Assembly (NCBI RefSeq): GCF_008801605.1 | Contig: NZ_VZPJ01000008.1 | Location: 124,001-188,000 of the forward strand | Source: Pseudomonas brassicacearum subsp. brassicacearum | Lineage (GTDB): Bacteria > Pseudomonadota > Gammaproteobacteria > Pseudomonadales > Pseudomonadaceae | Direction of reading: 5' to 3' | Length of the DNA: 64,000 nucleotides | Shown here: one piece after another, positions 50,578-59,529 of the stretch | How the letters are laid out: each line of letters starts with the position of its first letter | How positions within the stretch are numbered: the stretch's first letter is position 1 | Notes under the pieces: generated by a model | What the model saw: the letters and a program-made list of their open reading frames with translations, nothing else | What the model was told of the DNA's origin: nothing | Databases searched by the model: none | Translations under genes and position numbers: made by a program

Positions 50578-51582
50578 ATGACTGCCCAGACCAATCGCCA
50601 GTTCCTGCTCGCCAAACGCCCGGTAGGCGCGGCGACCCGCGAGACTTTCACCTATCAGCAAGTACCGGTCGGCGAACCGGCAGCCGGCCAGATCCTGGTG
50701 AAAAACGAATACCTGTCGCTGGACCCGGCCATGCGCGGCTGGATGAACGAGGGCAAGTCCTATATACCGCCGGTCGGCATCGGCGAGGTGATGCGCGCAT
50801 TGGGTGTCGGCCAGGTAATTGCCTCGAACAACCCGGGGTTCGCGGTCGGGGACTACGTAAACGGTGCGTTGGGGGTGCAGGATTATTTCCTCGGCGAGCC
50901 AAGAGGTTTCTACAAGGTCGATCCGAAACTGGCTCCGCTGCCACGTTATTTGTCCGCCCTGGGCATGACGGGCATGACCGCCTATTTCGCCCTGCTGGAC
51001 GTCGGCGCGCCCAAGGCTGGCGAGACCGTGGTGCTCTCAGGGGCCGCCGGTGCGGTGGGCAGCATCGCCGGGCAGATCGCCAAGATAAAAGGCTGTCGCG
51101 TGGTGGGCATCGCCGGTGGAGCCGACAAATGCAAGTTCCTGGTCGATGAACTGGGTTTCGACGGCGCCATCGACTACAAGAACGAAGACGTCCACGCCGG
51201 CCTCAAGCGCGAATGCCCCAAGGGCGTGGACGTGTATTTCGATAACGTCGGCGGCGACATCCTGGATGCCGTGCTCAGCCGCTTGAACCTCAAGGCCCGC
51301 GTGGTGATTTGCGGCGCCATCAGCCAGTACAACAACAAGGAAGCGGTGAAAGGCCCCGCCAACTACCTGTCGCTGCTGGTCAACCGGGCGCGCATGGAGG
51401 GCTTCGTGGTCATGGACTACGCCGCGCAGTTCGCCGCCGCCGGGCAGGAAATGGCCGGCTGGATGGCCAAGGGGCAGCTCAAGAGCAAGGAAGACATTGT
51501 CGAAGGGCTGGAGACATTCCCCGAGACACTGACCAAATTGTTCAGTGGGGAGAACTTCGGGAAGTTGGTATTGAAGGTCTGA
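50578..51582 (+). CDS. NADP-dependent MDR reductase (CurA/prostaglandin reductase-like)
   Basis: A 334-residue zinc-independent medium-chain reductase. N-terminal domain with NEYLSLDPAMRGWMNEGKSYIPPV typical of the CurA/PTGR family, then the Rossmann domain with VVLSGAAGAVGSIAGQIAKIKGCRVVG and DVYFDNVGGDILDAVL. These enzymes reduce alpha,beta-unsaturated ketones or aldehydes with NADPH. The zinc-binding Cys residues of alcohol dehydrogenases are absent. ATG 50578 was chosen over a codon at 50569. Confidence 0.92.
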   Translation: MTAQTNRQFLLAKRPVGAATRETFTYQQVPVGEPAAGQILVKNEYLSLDPAMRGWMNEGKSYIPPVGIGEVMRALGVGQVIASNNPGFAVGDYVNGALGVQDYFLGEPRGFYKVDPKLAPLPRYLSALGMTGMTAYFALLDVGAPKAGETVVLSGAAGAVGSIAGQIAKIKGCRVVGIAGGADKCKFLVDELGFDGAIDYKNEDVHAGLKRECPKGVDVYFDNVGGDILDAVLSRLNLKARVVICGAISQYNNKEAVKGPANYLSLLVNRARMEGFVVMDYAAQFAAAGQEMAGWMAKGQLKSKEDIVEGLETFPETLTKLFSGENFGKLVLKV

Positions 51583-51593
51583 CACAAAACAAC

Positions 51594-51682
51594 TGTGGGA
51601 GCGAGCTTGCTCGCGATGGGGCCGTGTCAGTCAACATTGATATGACTGACATACCGCTATCGCGAGCAAGCTCGCTCCCACA
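51594..51682. repeat. Inverted pair of REP-type palindromes
   Basis: TGTGGGAGCGAGCTTGCTCG at 51594 and its inverse at about 51658-51682, separated by about 40 bases. They lie between convergent genes. Confidence 0.88.
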
Positions 51683-51703
51683 TTGGGGATCTTCGGTGTT
51701 TGG

Positions 51704-52402
51704 TCAGGCCAGTTCGGCCACGACCGCCGCCAGCGCCTTGGCCGGGTCGGCGGCCTGGCTGATCGGGCGACCGATCACCAGGTAATCGGCACCGGCGTCC
51801 AGCGCCTGGCGTGGGGTCAGGATGCGACGTTGGTCGTCCTGGGCACTGCCCGCCGGACGAATCCCCGGGGTCACCAGTTGCAGCGACGGGTGAGCCGCCT
51901 TCAGGGCGCTGGCCTCCAGGGCCGAACAGACCAGACCGTCCAGGCCGGCCTTCTCCGCCAGCGCCGCCAACCGCAGCACCTGCTCCTGGGGCTCGACGTC
52001 CAGGCCGATCCCGGCCAGATCCTCGCGCTCCATGCTGGTCAGCACGGTCACGCCGATCAGCAACGGTTTCGGGCCGCTGCGCTGATCCAGCACTTCACGG
52101 CAGGCCGCCATCATGCGCAGGCCACCGGAGCAATGCACGTTGACCATCCACACACCCATCTCCGCAGCCGCCTTGACGGCCATGGCGGTGGTGTTGGGAA
52201 TATCGTGGAACTTCAGGTCCAGGAACACTTCGAACCCCTTGTCGCGCAGGGTCCCGACAATTTCCGAAGCGCAACTGGTGAACAGTTCCTTGCCGACTTT
52301 GACCCGGCAAAGCTTGGGGTCCAACTGGTCGGCCAGCTTCAGGGCGGCGTCACGGGTGGGAAAATCCAGGGCGACGATGATGGGCGTCTGGCAGGCGGAC
52401 AT
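51704..52402 (-). CDS. pyrF: Orotidine-5'-phosphate decarboxylase
   Basis: A 232-residue TIM-barrel enzyme that decarboxylates OMP to UMP, the last step of de novo pyrimidine synthesis. Motifs: IIVALDFPTRD at the N terminus, the catalytic DLKFHDIPNTTAMA (Lys and Asp), and TPGIRPAGSAQDDQRRI with YLVIGRPI near the C terminus for phosphate binding. ATG 52402 has GAGAG upstream. It stands alone, flanked by REP elements. Confidence 0.97.
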   Translation of the reverse strand: MSACQTPIIVALDFPTRDAALKLADQLDPKLCRVKVGKELFTSCASEIVGTLRDKGFEVFLDLKFHDIPNTTAMAVKAAAEMGVWMVNVHCSGGLRMMAACREVLDQRSGPKPLLIGVTVLTSMEREDLAGIGLDVEPQEQVLRLAALAEKAGLDGLVCSALEASALKAAHPSLQLVTPGIRPAGSAQDDQRRILTPRQALDAGADYLVIGRPISQAADPAKALAAVVAELA

Positions 52403-52691
52403 GAGCGGGCTCTCAGGCAAGTCGAAATCGGCGCGCATTGTAGCGGAACGAGCGCCCGTGCGGGACCCGATGATCGGTAAATCTCATCGTCCCCCTGCAG
52501 CATGGACGATACCGGCCTTTGTGTCGAAGCCGATACACTCATGACATGCGTACAACACGTCCACACGCTACCGTCCGCCGCCGCAACCCGTCCTTTCAGC
52601 GCTTCACGCCTCACGGCACGAAGCCTATGCTGAGGGCTCAACCTCGCCGCCTACTTTGCGGTTGGCAGCCTACCTGGCAGATGATGCATCC

Positions 52692-53450
52692 ATGCAGAAC
52701 ACCCCTGTTGCAAATTCTGACGATCAAAAAGTGCTCGACGATGACAAGCGCTGGAACACCCGCGCGCTGATCGTCGATGACGACGTGCCGATCCGCGAGC
52801 TGCTGATCGACTACCTGGCCCGCTTCAGCATAAGGGCTAGCGGCGTGACCGATGGCGCGGCCATGCGCCAGGCGATGCAGGCCGAACACTTCGACGTGAT
52901 CGTGCTCGACCTGATGCTGCCGGGTGAAGATGGCTTGCAGTTGTGCCGCTGGCTGCGCGCCGAATCGGACATCCCGATCCTGATGCTCACCGCCCGCTGC
53001 GAGCCCACCGACCGCATCATCGGCCTGGAGCTGGGCGCCGATGACTACATGGCCAAGCCGTTCGAACCCAGGGAGCTGGTGGCGCGTATCCAGACCATCC
53101 TGCGTCGAGTGCGCGACGACCGCAGCGAGCAGCGGGCCAATATCCGTTTCGACAACTGGCGGCTCAACAGCGTACTGCGCCAACTGATCTCCGCCGATGG
53201 GCTGGTGGTGCCGCTGTCCAATGCCGAGTTCCGCCTGTTGTGGGTCTTCATCGAACGGCCGCGCCGAGTGCTCAGCCGCGAACAACTGCTGGACGCCGCT
53301 CGCGGGCGCTCCATCGAGGCCTTCGACCGCAGCATCGACCTGCTTGTATCACGCCTGCGCCAGAAGCTGGGCGACGACCCCAAGGCCCCGCAACTGATCA
53401 AGACCGTGCGCGGTGAGGGCTACTTGTTCGACGCGCGGGACATCGGTTGA
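52692..53450 (+). CDS. OmpR family response regulator
   Basis: A 252-residue two-component regulator. Receiver domain about residues 15-130 with phospho-acceptor Asp73 in VIVLDLMLPGEDG, the Asp pair in ALIVDDDVPIRELL, and the switch Lys in DYMAKPFEPREL. The C-terminal winged helix has LSNAEFRLLWVFIERPRRVLSREQLLDAARGR..VSRLRQKLG. Coupled to the downstream sensor kinase by a one-base overlap (TGATG). The ATG at 52692 was chosen; a TTG frame start at 52656 has no support. The stimulus and target genes are not evident. Confidence 0.95.
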   Translation: MQNTPVANSDDQKVLDDDKRWNTRALIVDDDVPIRELLIDYLARFSIRASGVTDGAAMRQAMQAEHFDVIVLDLMLPGEDGLQLCRWLRAESDIPILMLTARCEPTDRIIGLELGADDYMAKPFEPRELVARIQTILRRVRDDRSEQRANIRFDNWRLNSVLRQLISADGLVVPLSNAEFRLLWVFIERPRRVLSREQLLDAARGRSIEAFDRSIDLLVSRLRQKLGDDPKAPQLIKTVRGEGYLFDARDIG

Positions 53451-54493
53451 TGCAACTGCGCCTCGACTCCCTGTTCGGCCGCCTGTTTGGCGTGCTGTTG
53501 CTGGCGATTGTCCTGGCGCATCTGTTGGCGTTTGCCTGGTTTTCTCACTACGACAGACCGCCTCCCGGGCCACCGCCGCAATTTTCCCGACAAGCCGAAG
53601 GCCCCCCGCGCTTCGGCCCGCCCCCTAATCGTCCTGCGCGGCCCTGGTTCGGCGGCCCGGTGGTGCCGCTGACCTTTCAATTCGTGTTCCTGATCGTCGC
53701 GGCCTGGTATGGCGCCAAGCTCCTGACCCGCCCCATCCAGCGCCTGAGCGATGCAGCCGAGCGCCTGAGCGAAAACCTCGACAGCCCGCCGCTGGATGAA
53801 AACGGCCCCCGTGAAGCGCGACAGGCGGCCCATACGTTCAACCTGATGCAGCAACGGATTCTCGAGCAGGTGCAGCAGCGTTCGCGCATGCTCGGCGCGG
53901 TGTCCCATGACCTGCGCACGCCGCTTTCGCGGCTCAAGCTGCGCCTGGAGCAGATCGATGACATCAAGCTGCAAGGCCAGATGCGCCAGGACCTGGACGA
54001 TATGATCGGCATGCTCGATGCCACCCTCACCTACTTGCACGAACAACGCACCAGTGAAGCGCTGCAATGGATGGACGTGCAGGCCTTGGTGGAATCGTTG
54101 AGCGAAAACGCCCAGGACCAGGGCGCCGATGTGCAGGTCAGCGGCACCTGCGCGCCGCTGCAGGTGCAACCGATGGCGTTGCGTTCGTGCCTCAACAACC
54201 TCATCGACAATGCCCTGCGCTACGCCGGCCATGCCTTGATTAGCCTGGAAGACCAACATAAGCAGGTGCTGATTCGAGTCATCGACCATGGTCCCGGTAT
54301 CGCGGCGGACAAACGCGAGGCGGTGTTCGAACCGTTCTTTCGCCTGGAAGGCTCGCGCAACCGCAACTCCGGCGGCGTCGGCCTGGGCATGACCATCGCC
54401 CGGGAAGCCACCGAACGCCTGGGCGGGCAATTGATCCTGGAAGAGACGCCAGGGGGCGGGTTGACGGCGGTGATCAGCCTGCCTCGTCTCTAA
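53450..54493 (+). CDS. Sensor histidine kinase with short proline-rich periplasmic loop
   Basis: A 347-residue inner-membrane kinase. TM1 (LFGRLFGVLLLAIVLAHLLAFAWF) and TM2 (VVPLTFQFVFLIVAAWYGAKLL) bound a periplasmic loop of only about 40 residues, very rich in Pro (e.g. RPPPGPPPQF, FGPPPNRPARPWFGG). A HAMP region follows. The phosphorylated His is H153 in GAVSHDLRTPLSRL, and the ATPase domain has NNLIDNALRYA, DHGPGI and GGVGLGMTIA. It forms a pair with the upstream OmpR-type regulator. Confidence 0.94.
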   Translation: MQLRLDSLFGRLFGVLLLAIVLAHLLAFAWFSHYDRPPPGPPPQFSRQAEGPPRFGPPPNRPARPWFGGPVVPLTFQFVFLIVAAWYGAKLLTRPIQRLSDAAERLSENLDSPPLDENGPREARQAAHTFNLMQQRILEQVQQRSRMLGAVSHDLRTPLSRLKLRLEQIDDIKLQGQMRQDLDDMIGMLDATLTYLHEQRTSEALQWMDVQALVESLSENAQDQGADVQVSGTCAPLQVQPMALRSCLNNLIDNALRYAGHALISLEDQHKQVLIRVIDHGPGIAADKREAVFEPFFRLEGSRNRNSGGVGLGMTIAREATERLGGQLILEETPGGGLTAVISLPRL

Positions 54494-54586
54494 GCCCTCT
54501 TATCTCCCCTGTGGGAGCGAACGCTGTGTATTTCTCTCGGTACAAACCCCACATACCCACGACAACTACCCCGCCGAGGCTGCATA

Positions 54587-54606
54587 AGCCGGTGCACTCA
54601 CCGGCT
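54587..54606. other. Short hairpin in leader of the EF-hand gene
   Basis: AGCCGGTG / CACCGGCT stem around CACT, about 24 bases before the start codon. No T-run follows. It may be a leader structure or the end of the preceding operon. Confidence 0.45.
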
Positions 54607-54629
54607 ATCCCAGCCCAAGGAGAGCGCCC

Positions 54630-55475
54630 ATGATTGGTAGCGTCAGCAGTTACTCGACCTATACCAGCACCAGCAGTACCGCAACCAGCAGTGCCCGCAG
54701 CCAGCAGTTTCAAAAGGAACTGCTGAACAAGCTCGACAGTGACGGCGACGGTTCGGTCAATCAGGAAGAGTTGAGCACCGCCCTGTCGCAAAAAAGCGAC
54801 GACGGCATCCTGGTCAGCCTGAGCGACAATTTTGGCGACCTGGACAGTGACGGCAGTGGTGACCTGAGCAGCGAGGAAATGGCCGCAATGGCGCCGCCAC
54901 CTCCTCCACCACGCGACCAGGCACCGAGTACCGAACTGGCCGATGCGCTGCTCAGCGTCCTGGACACCGACGGTGATGGCGTGGTCAGCAGCGATGAGTT
55001 GAGCAACGGCCTGGCCAGCACGGACAGCGATGCCGACAGCCAGCAAGTGTTCTCGGCGTTGGACAAGAATGAAGACGGCACTGTCAGCCTCGACGAACTC
55101 GCCGCCAGCCTTGCGCCACCGCCACCGCCACCACCGCAACAGGCCTCCAGTGAAGAGTTGTTCAGCCAGCTCGATGCCGATGGCGACGCCACCGTCACCG
55201 CCAGCGAACTGAGCAGCGCCTTGCAGGCCAGCAACGGTACGTCCACGAGCACCGACACCAGCGCGATGCTGATGGAAGCACTCGACAGCGACAGCAGCGG
55301 TGGCGTCAGCAGCGACGAATTCAACAACGCCTTGCAGGCCGGTCGCCGCAGCGACAGCTCCACCGAACAGGCCAATGTCAGCGAGGCGTTGAACAGAATG
55401 ATCGCCAACCTCAGCCGGCAATACTCGCTGGATAACGTCGCCACTGTAGGGAAACACCTGAACGTGGCGACCTGA
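54630..55475 (+). CDS. EF-hand protein with six calcium-binding loops (XopAW-like)
   Basis: A 281-residue acidic protein with Ser/Thr-rich N terminus and no signal peptide. Six EF-hand loops can be read: DSDGDGSVNQEE, DSDGSGDLSSEE, DTDGDGVVSSDE, DKNEDGTVSLDE, DADGDATVTASE and DSDSSGGVSSDE. Loops 4 to 6 have changes at usual calcium positions. Two polyproline stretches (APPPPPPRD and APPPPPPPQQ) separate pairs of hands. It resembles proteins annotated after the Xanthomonas effector XopAW, but no secretion genes are near, so an effector role is not supported here. AAGGAGAG precedes the ATG. Confidence 0.88.
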   Translation: MIGSVSSYSTYTSTSSTATSSARSQQFQKELLNKLDSDGDGSVNQEELSTALSQKSDDGILVSLSDNFGDLDSDGSGDLSSEEMAAMAPPPPPPRDQAPSTELADALLSVLDTDGDGVVSSDELSNGLASTDSDADSQQVFSALDKNEDGTVSLDELAASLAPPPPPPPQQASSEELFSQLDADGDATVTASELSSALQASNGTSTSTDTSAMLMEALDSDSSGGVSSDEFNNALQAGRRSDSSTEQANVSEALNRMIANLSRQYSLDNVATVGKHLNVAT

Positions 55476-55504
55476 TTCACCGGCAAGCCTGGATTGAAAC
55501 TCAC

Positions 55505-55536
55505 TTGTGGCGAGGGGATTTATCCCCTCGCCACAA
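55505..55536. repeat. Palindromic repeat (TTGTGGCGAGGGG type), copy 2
   Basis: Identical to the 32-base palindrome at 45869-45900. Again located between converging genes, directly after a stop codon. Confidence 0.85.
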
Positions 55537-55562
55537 AGGTTTGTGCTTGCCTCTGGGGTGGG

Positions 55563-56600
55563 TTACCGCGCCTGGCTCTTGCTCCAGTCCGTCAACAGGC
55601 TATACGCCACCGCCAGCAGGGTCGGGCCGATGAACAGGCCGATGAAACCGAAGGCGATCAACCCGCCGAACACCCCCAGCAGCACGATGACCAGGGGCAG
55701 GTTTCCGCCACGGCTGATCAGGTACGGCTTGAGCACGTTGTCCACGCCACTGATGATGAACGTGCCCCAGATGCCAAGAAACACCGCCATCCCGTACTCA
55801 CCCTTCCACGCCAGCCACGCCGTGGCAGGGATCCACACCAGCGGTGGCCCCATGGGGATCAGGCTCAACAGGAACGTGACGATACCCAGTACCAGCGCCC
55901 CCGGGACCCCGGCGATCAGGAAGCCGATCAGCGCCAGCACGGCCTGGGCTGCCGCAGTGCCAATCACGCCGTTGACCACCCGTTGCACCGTACCGGCCAC
56001 CAGTTCGATGTAGTAACCGGCGCGGTCGCCGATCAGACGCTCCAGCAACCCGTGGACGAACACCGCCAGGCGCGGGCCGTCGCGATAGAAAAAGAACACG
56101 AACACGATGCTCAGGGTCAGTTCGAGTATGCCGCCGCCGATCTGCGCACTGCGGGCCAGCAGCCAGTTGCCGACCTGTCCCAGGTAAGGCCTGGCGGACA
56201 CCATCAGCGCGGCCCCCTGCTGGTCGATGCTGTTCCAGATGCCGACCAGCCGTTCGCCCACCAGCGGTACACCGGCCAACCAGGTCGGGGCTTCGGGCAG
56301 GCCGTCGACCTGGGCGTCCTTGATGAATGCGGTGGCATCGCGCACATGGTCGGCCAGGTTGAAACCCAGCCACACCAGCGGCACCGCCACCAGCAACATC
56401 CAACCCACCGTCAGCAACGCCGCCGCCAGGGATTCGCGGCCATTGACCCAGCGGGTCAGCAGGCGCATCAGCGGCCAACTGGCGAACGCCAGCACCGCGC
56501 CCCAGAACAGCGCCGACCAGAACGGCGCCATGACCCAGAGGCTTGCACCGAACAACACCAGGAGGAGGATCTGCACCAACAGCCGATCGTTATTGATCAT
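55563..56600 (-). CDS. AI-2E family transporter (YdiK/PerM-like)
   Basis: A 345-residue integral membrane protein with about seven or eight hydrophobic segments (LLVQILLLVLFGASLWVMAPFWSALFWGAVLAFASWPLM at the start; YLISRGGNLPLVIVLLGVFGGLIAFGFIGLFIGPTLLAVAYSLL at the end). Motifs such as GIWGTFIISGVDNVLKPYLI and FGFIGLFIGPTLLA are typical of the family, named for AI-2 export but with varied substrates. ATG 56600 begins the family sequence; longer frame rejected. Faces DUF4892 on the same strand with a gap of about 65 bases. Confidence 0.92.
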   Translation of the reverse strand: MINNDRLLVQILLLVLFGASLWVMAPFWSALFWGAVLAFASWPLMRLLTRWVNGRESLAAALLTVGWMLLVAVPLVWLGFNLADHVRDATAFIKDAQVDGLPEAPTWLAGVPLVGERLVGIWNSIDQQGAALMVSARPYLGQVGNWLLARSAQIGGGILELTLSIVFVFFFYRDGPRLAVFVHGLLERLIGDRAGYYIELVAGTVQRVVNGVIGTAAAQAVLALIGFLIAGVPGALVLGIVTFLLSLIPMGPPLVWIPATAWLAWKGEYGMAVFLGIWGTFIISGVDNVLKPYLISRGGNLPLVIVLLGVFGGLIAFGFIGLFIGPTLLAVAYSLLTDWSKSQAR

Positions 56601-56664
56601 GTAGGGTCTCGAAAAAATGAACAGGAGCGAGGCAACGGCGTGAAAGCCGCCGCCCCGAAACAGC

Positions 56665-57483
56665 TTAGCGCAGCAACTCCAGGTGCAATCCCGCCGCCTC
56701 GCCGCTGGCGGCCTCCATGCGCGCCGCCCGAACGCCCTGGCCCGCCAGAGCCTCAAGCCAATCCTCGGCCCGGGGCCCGGCGATACTGACCCGCAAGCCC
56801 GTGTCCAGGTTCAGCGCCCGGGACAACAGGCGCAACCAGGTATCGTCCGGCTCACCGGCAAGACGCGGCAAATCCAGGACCCCTGTGTCCTTGAGCTGGC
56901 GCAGCAGCGTGGCCGACGTCGGCAACAGGTCCCCCAGCGCTGCGCTCGCCTCGAACTGCTCGACATGCAGGTAGGCCTTGCGATTGCCGCGGGTGATGGC
57001 ATACAGCGCAATCAGTGTGTTGTCCGTCGGTGGCGCCAGGCGCAGCAGCAGGAAGGCCTGGCCGTTGTCGGCGCCATAGAGCTTGGAGTTGCCGAAGACG
57101 TCGTTGGCCCACAGGCTGCTTTCGCCGCAATCGCGGGCCTGACACCAGAACAACAGCTCGGCGCCCTGTTTCTGCAACGCTTCGCGCGCTGCGGTAAAGG
57201 CCTGGGTGGCGGAATGTTCCGGCGGCAGTTCGTAGGTGACCGACGTGACGTTCCCACGGGCATCGACCTGGCCGTCGAAGCGCAGCTGGCCGCTGATCTT
57301 GCGGATCGAGCCCATGGGGTAGACGCGTTCCAGGTCGCTGGTCTGCCGGTAATCGACAATCTGCGCGTCGGGCATGCGCGGCACACGCTCCAGGTCGCGA
57401 CTGCCTGGCACATCGGCGGCGAACGACGCCGGGCTGAAGCAGGCCAGCACCAGCAGGACGAGTGAGTGAACGGATAATTTCAT
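56665..57483 (-). CDS. DUF4892 domain periplasmic/outer-membrane protein
   Basis: A 272-residue exported protein: MKLSVHSLVLLVLACFSPASFAADVPGS has a signal peptide, cleaved near FAA. The mature part has ERVPRMPDAQIVDYRQTSD and VFGNSKLYGADNGQAFLLLRLA and a C-terminal region similar to OmpA-like folds in outline (VSIAGPRAEDWLEALAGQGV), matching DUF4892 proteins of pseudomonads. Function unknown. The ATG at 57483 is followed by the signal; a longer frame upstream was rejected. Confidence 0.85.
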   Translation of the reverse strand: MKLSVHSLVLLVLACFSPASFAADVPGSRDLERVPRMPDAQIVDYRQTSDLERVYPMGSIRKISGQLRFDGQVDARGNVTSVTYELPPEHSATQAFTAAREALQKQGAELLFWCQARDCGESSLWANDVFGNSKLYGADNGQAFLLLRLAPPTDNTLIALYAITRGNRKAYLHVEQFEASAALGDLLPTSATLLRQLKDTGVLDLPRLAGEPDDTWLRLLSRALNLDTGLRVSIAGPRAEDWLEALAGQGVRAARMEAASGEAAGLHLELLR

Positions 57484-57612
57484 CGGGTCGGCTTGGCCTG
57501 GGACGCTTGGACGCAACGGGCGTCGTCGATGCACCGCGAGGCTGATAAACAGAGGTCTGTCATGGTTGTCTCCCTTTCAACCCGCCCAGCCTCGACAGTT
57601 GCCCGCCGCAAG

Positions 57613-58464
57613 TCAAGGAACGGTGAAGAACCGATTGAAACAGTCTGCTACAAGCGTGGCACCGACCTCGTCGTTCAGGTGTAGATGATGGCCGCCGGGC
57701 AACTGCTCATGACTGAAGGGTACACGCTCCAGCAACGCCGGGTGCTGGGCCAGCATGCCGTCGGCCGCCACCACCAGATGCGCCGGACAAGCGACCCGCG
57801 CCACGAACGCCATGGCCTGTTCATCGGTCAGGCGCAAAGGCGATGGCAAGGTCAGGCGGTTGTCGGTGCGCCAGGTATAGCCCCCGGGCACCGGCATCAG
57901 GCCACGCTGGGCCAACAGTTCAGCGGCCTCGCGGCTGACCGCCACCAGCCCCTTCATCCGCGCTTCGATGGCCCGCTCCAGGGTTTTGTAGACCGGCTTG
58001 CGTTTCTGCTGCAGATCCAACTGGGCTTGCAGGGCCATGCCCATGCGCTCGGCCGCGTTATCGCCTTTGGCTGTCGGAGGAATCACCCCGTCGATCAGCC
58101 CCAGGTGCGTCACCCGCTCCGGCAAGGAGCCGGCCAGCACCAGCGAGACAATGGCGCCCATGGAATGCCCCAACAGAGCGAAACGCTTCAAGCCCAGTTG
58201 TTCGGCGACTTGCAGCACATCGTGGGCATAGTCCCAGAGGGCATAACCGGCACCGGGCGGCCGATGCCCGGAGTGACCGTGGCCGGCCATGTCCAGGGCA
58301 ATCACCCGCAGGCCCTCGAGCCTGGGCGCCAGGCGGGCGAAGCTGTTGGCGTTGTCCAGCCAACCATGCAGGGCAATTACCGGCAGTCCGTCTTCCGGCC
58401 CGAACAGGTGGGCCGCCAGTTCGATGTGCGGCAAGCTCAGGCGGACTTCCTCGACCACACTCAT
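57613..58464 (-). CDS. Alpha/beta fold hydrolase
   Basis: A 283-residue cytoplasmic hydrolase. Oxyanion region LHGWLDNANSF, nucleophile elbow GHSMGAIVS (Ser at about residue 104), the acid in the VAADGMLAQ region and His in LPGGHHLHLND (about 260). No signal peptide. Four-base overlap with the upstream hydrolase gene (ATGA) suggests the two are co-produced. Substrate not predictable; esterase or epoxide-type activity would fit. Confidence 0.9.
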   Translation of the reverse strand: MSVVEEVRLSLPHIELAAHLFGPEDGLPVIALHGWLDNANSFARLAPRLEGLRVIALDMAGHGHSGHRPPGAGYALWDYAHDVLQVAEQLGLKRFALLGHSMGAIVSLVLAGSLPERVTHLGLIDGVIPPTAKGDNAAERMGMALQAQLDLQQKRKPVYKTLERAIEARMKGLVAVSREAAELLAQRGLMPVPGGYTWRTDNRLTLPSPLRLTDEQAMAFVARVACPAHLVVAADGMLAQHPALLERVPFSHEQLPGGHHLHLNDEVGATLVADCFNRFFTVP

Positions 58465-59255
58465 GCGCTGCGCCCTTCCCAACGCTGGAACAGGTTCTTG
58501 AGCAGGTTGGCCGTGTCCTGTGGACGTTCGAGGGGGAACATATGGCCGCCGGGCATGCTCAGGGATTCGCCATGGAGCATGCGCCCCACCGAACGGGTGT
58601 GATGACGCATCACCACGCGACTCTGCCGGCCGCGCACCACGGCCAGCGGCACCTTGAGCTTGCGGGGCCGTCCGGGGCTGGTGTGCGGCACGCCGCGGTA
58701 AATGCTGATTTCGGTGGCAGGGTCAAAGCGCAGTCGCAGCCGGTCGCCGACTTGTTGCAGGCCGTGTTGCAGGTAGGCGTCGAAGCAATCCGGGTCAAAG
58801 CCGCGGAACAGGGTCTTGCCGGCAAAATACTGCCGGGCGGACTCCAGGTCAGCGAACTCCTCACGCCGACCCAGGGTCCGGCCCGCGGGTGTCAGGCGGT
58901 CGATGAAGCCCAGGCGCTTGGCGGCCAGGATCACCCACTGGTCGGTACGGGTCAGCACCGGCGAATCGAGCATGACCACGCCGCGATACAACTGGGGGCA
59001 GCGCAACGCCGCGTGCAGGTGCAGCACGCCGCCCAGGGAGTGACCAACGCCCCACACCGGCGCCGGTTGCAGCTCCAGGTGATGAATCAGTTCGTCCACC
59101 AGGTTGTGCCAGTTATCGTCCACCGGGAAACGCGGGTCATGACCGTGCAACTCCAGATGCGCGACCTGGTACTGCGGCGCCAGCGCGGCGAACAGTTTGC
59201 CGTAGGTGGCCGAGGGAAAACCGTTGGCGTGGGCGAAAAAAATCTGTTGCGACAT
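58461..59255 (-). CDS. Alpha/beta fold hydrolase
   Basis: A 264-residue hydrolase beginning MSQQIFFAHANGFPSATY. Nucleophile elbow GHSLGGVLH, acid region VVRGRQSRVV and C-terminal MPGGHMFPLERP with the catalytic His. Only distantly similar to the downstream hydrolase, with which it overlaps by four bases. The ATG at 59255 is the family start. Possibly a two-enzyme unit on ester or amide substrates; the substrate is unknown. Confidence 0.9.
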   Translation of the reverse strand: MSQQIFFAHANGFPSATYGKLFAALAPQYQVAHLELHGHDPRFPVDDNWHNLVDELIHHLELQPAPVWGVGHSLGGVLHLHAALRCPQLYRGVVMLDSPVLTRTDQWVILAAKRLGFIDRLTPAGRTLGRREEFADLESARQYFAGKTLFRGFDPDCFDAYLQHGLQQVGDRLRLRFDPATEISIYRGVPHTSPGRPRKLKVPLAVVRGRQSRVVMRHHTRSVGRMLHGESLSMPGGHMFPLERPQDTANLLKNLFQRWEGRSA

Positions 59256-59402
59256 GACAGCCGATCCATTGGGGGAACTGGGGCAGATTGTCCGCAGAAC
59301 CCGACGGCACGGCAATGACCGTAACTGACAGGAATGATGACAGTCGGGCTTGGGCTATGGGGCTATCAAGCGGTAAGCACTGCCCCATGTGGCGAGGAGA
59401 CT

Positions 59403-59491
59403 TGTGGGAGCAAGGCTCGCCCGCGATGCAGACGCTGGGGTGGATCAGGTGTTGCGCGTCGACGCCATCGCGGGCAAGCCTTCTCCCACAG
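59403..59491. repeat. Inverted pair of divergent REP-type palindromes
   Basis: TGTGGGAGCAAGGCTCGCCC at 59403 and the inverse CGCGGGCAAGCCTTCTCCCA at about 59470-59490. Core bases differ (GGGC for GAGC), so this is a second REP subtype. Confidence 0.8.
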
Positions 59492-59529
59492 GAAATCACC
59501 CCATGACAGGATTGCGTCCAGCTAGAACA

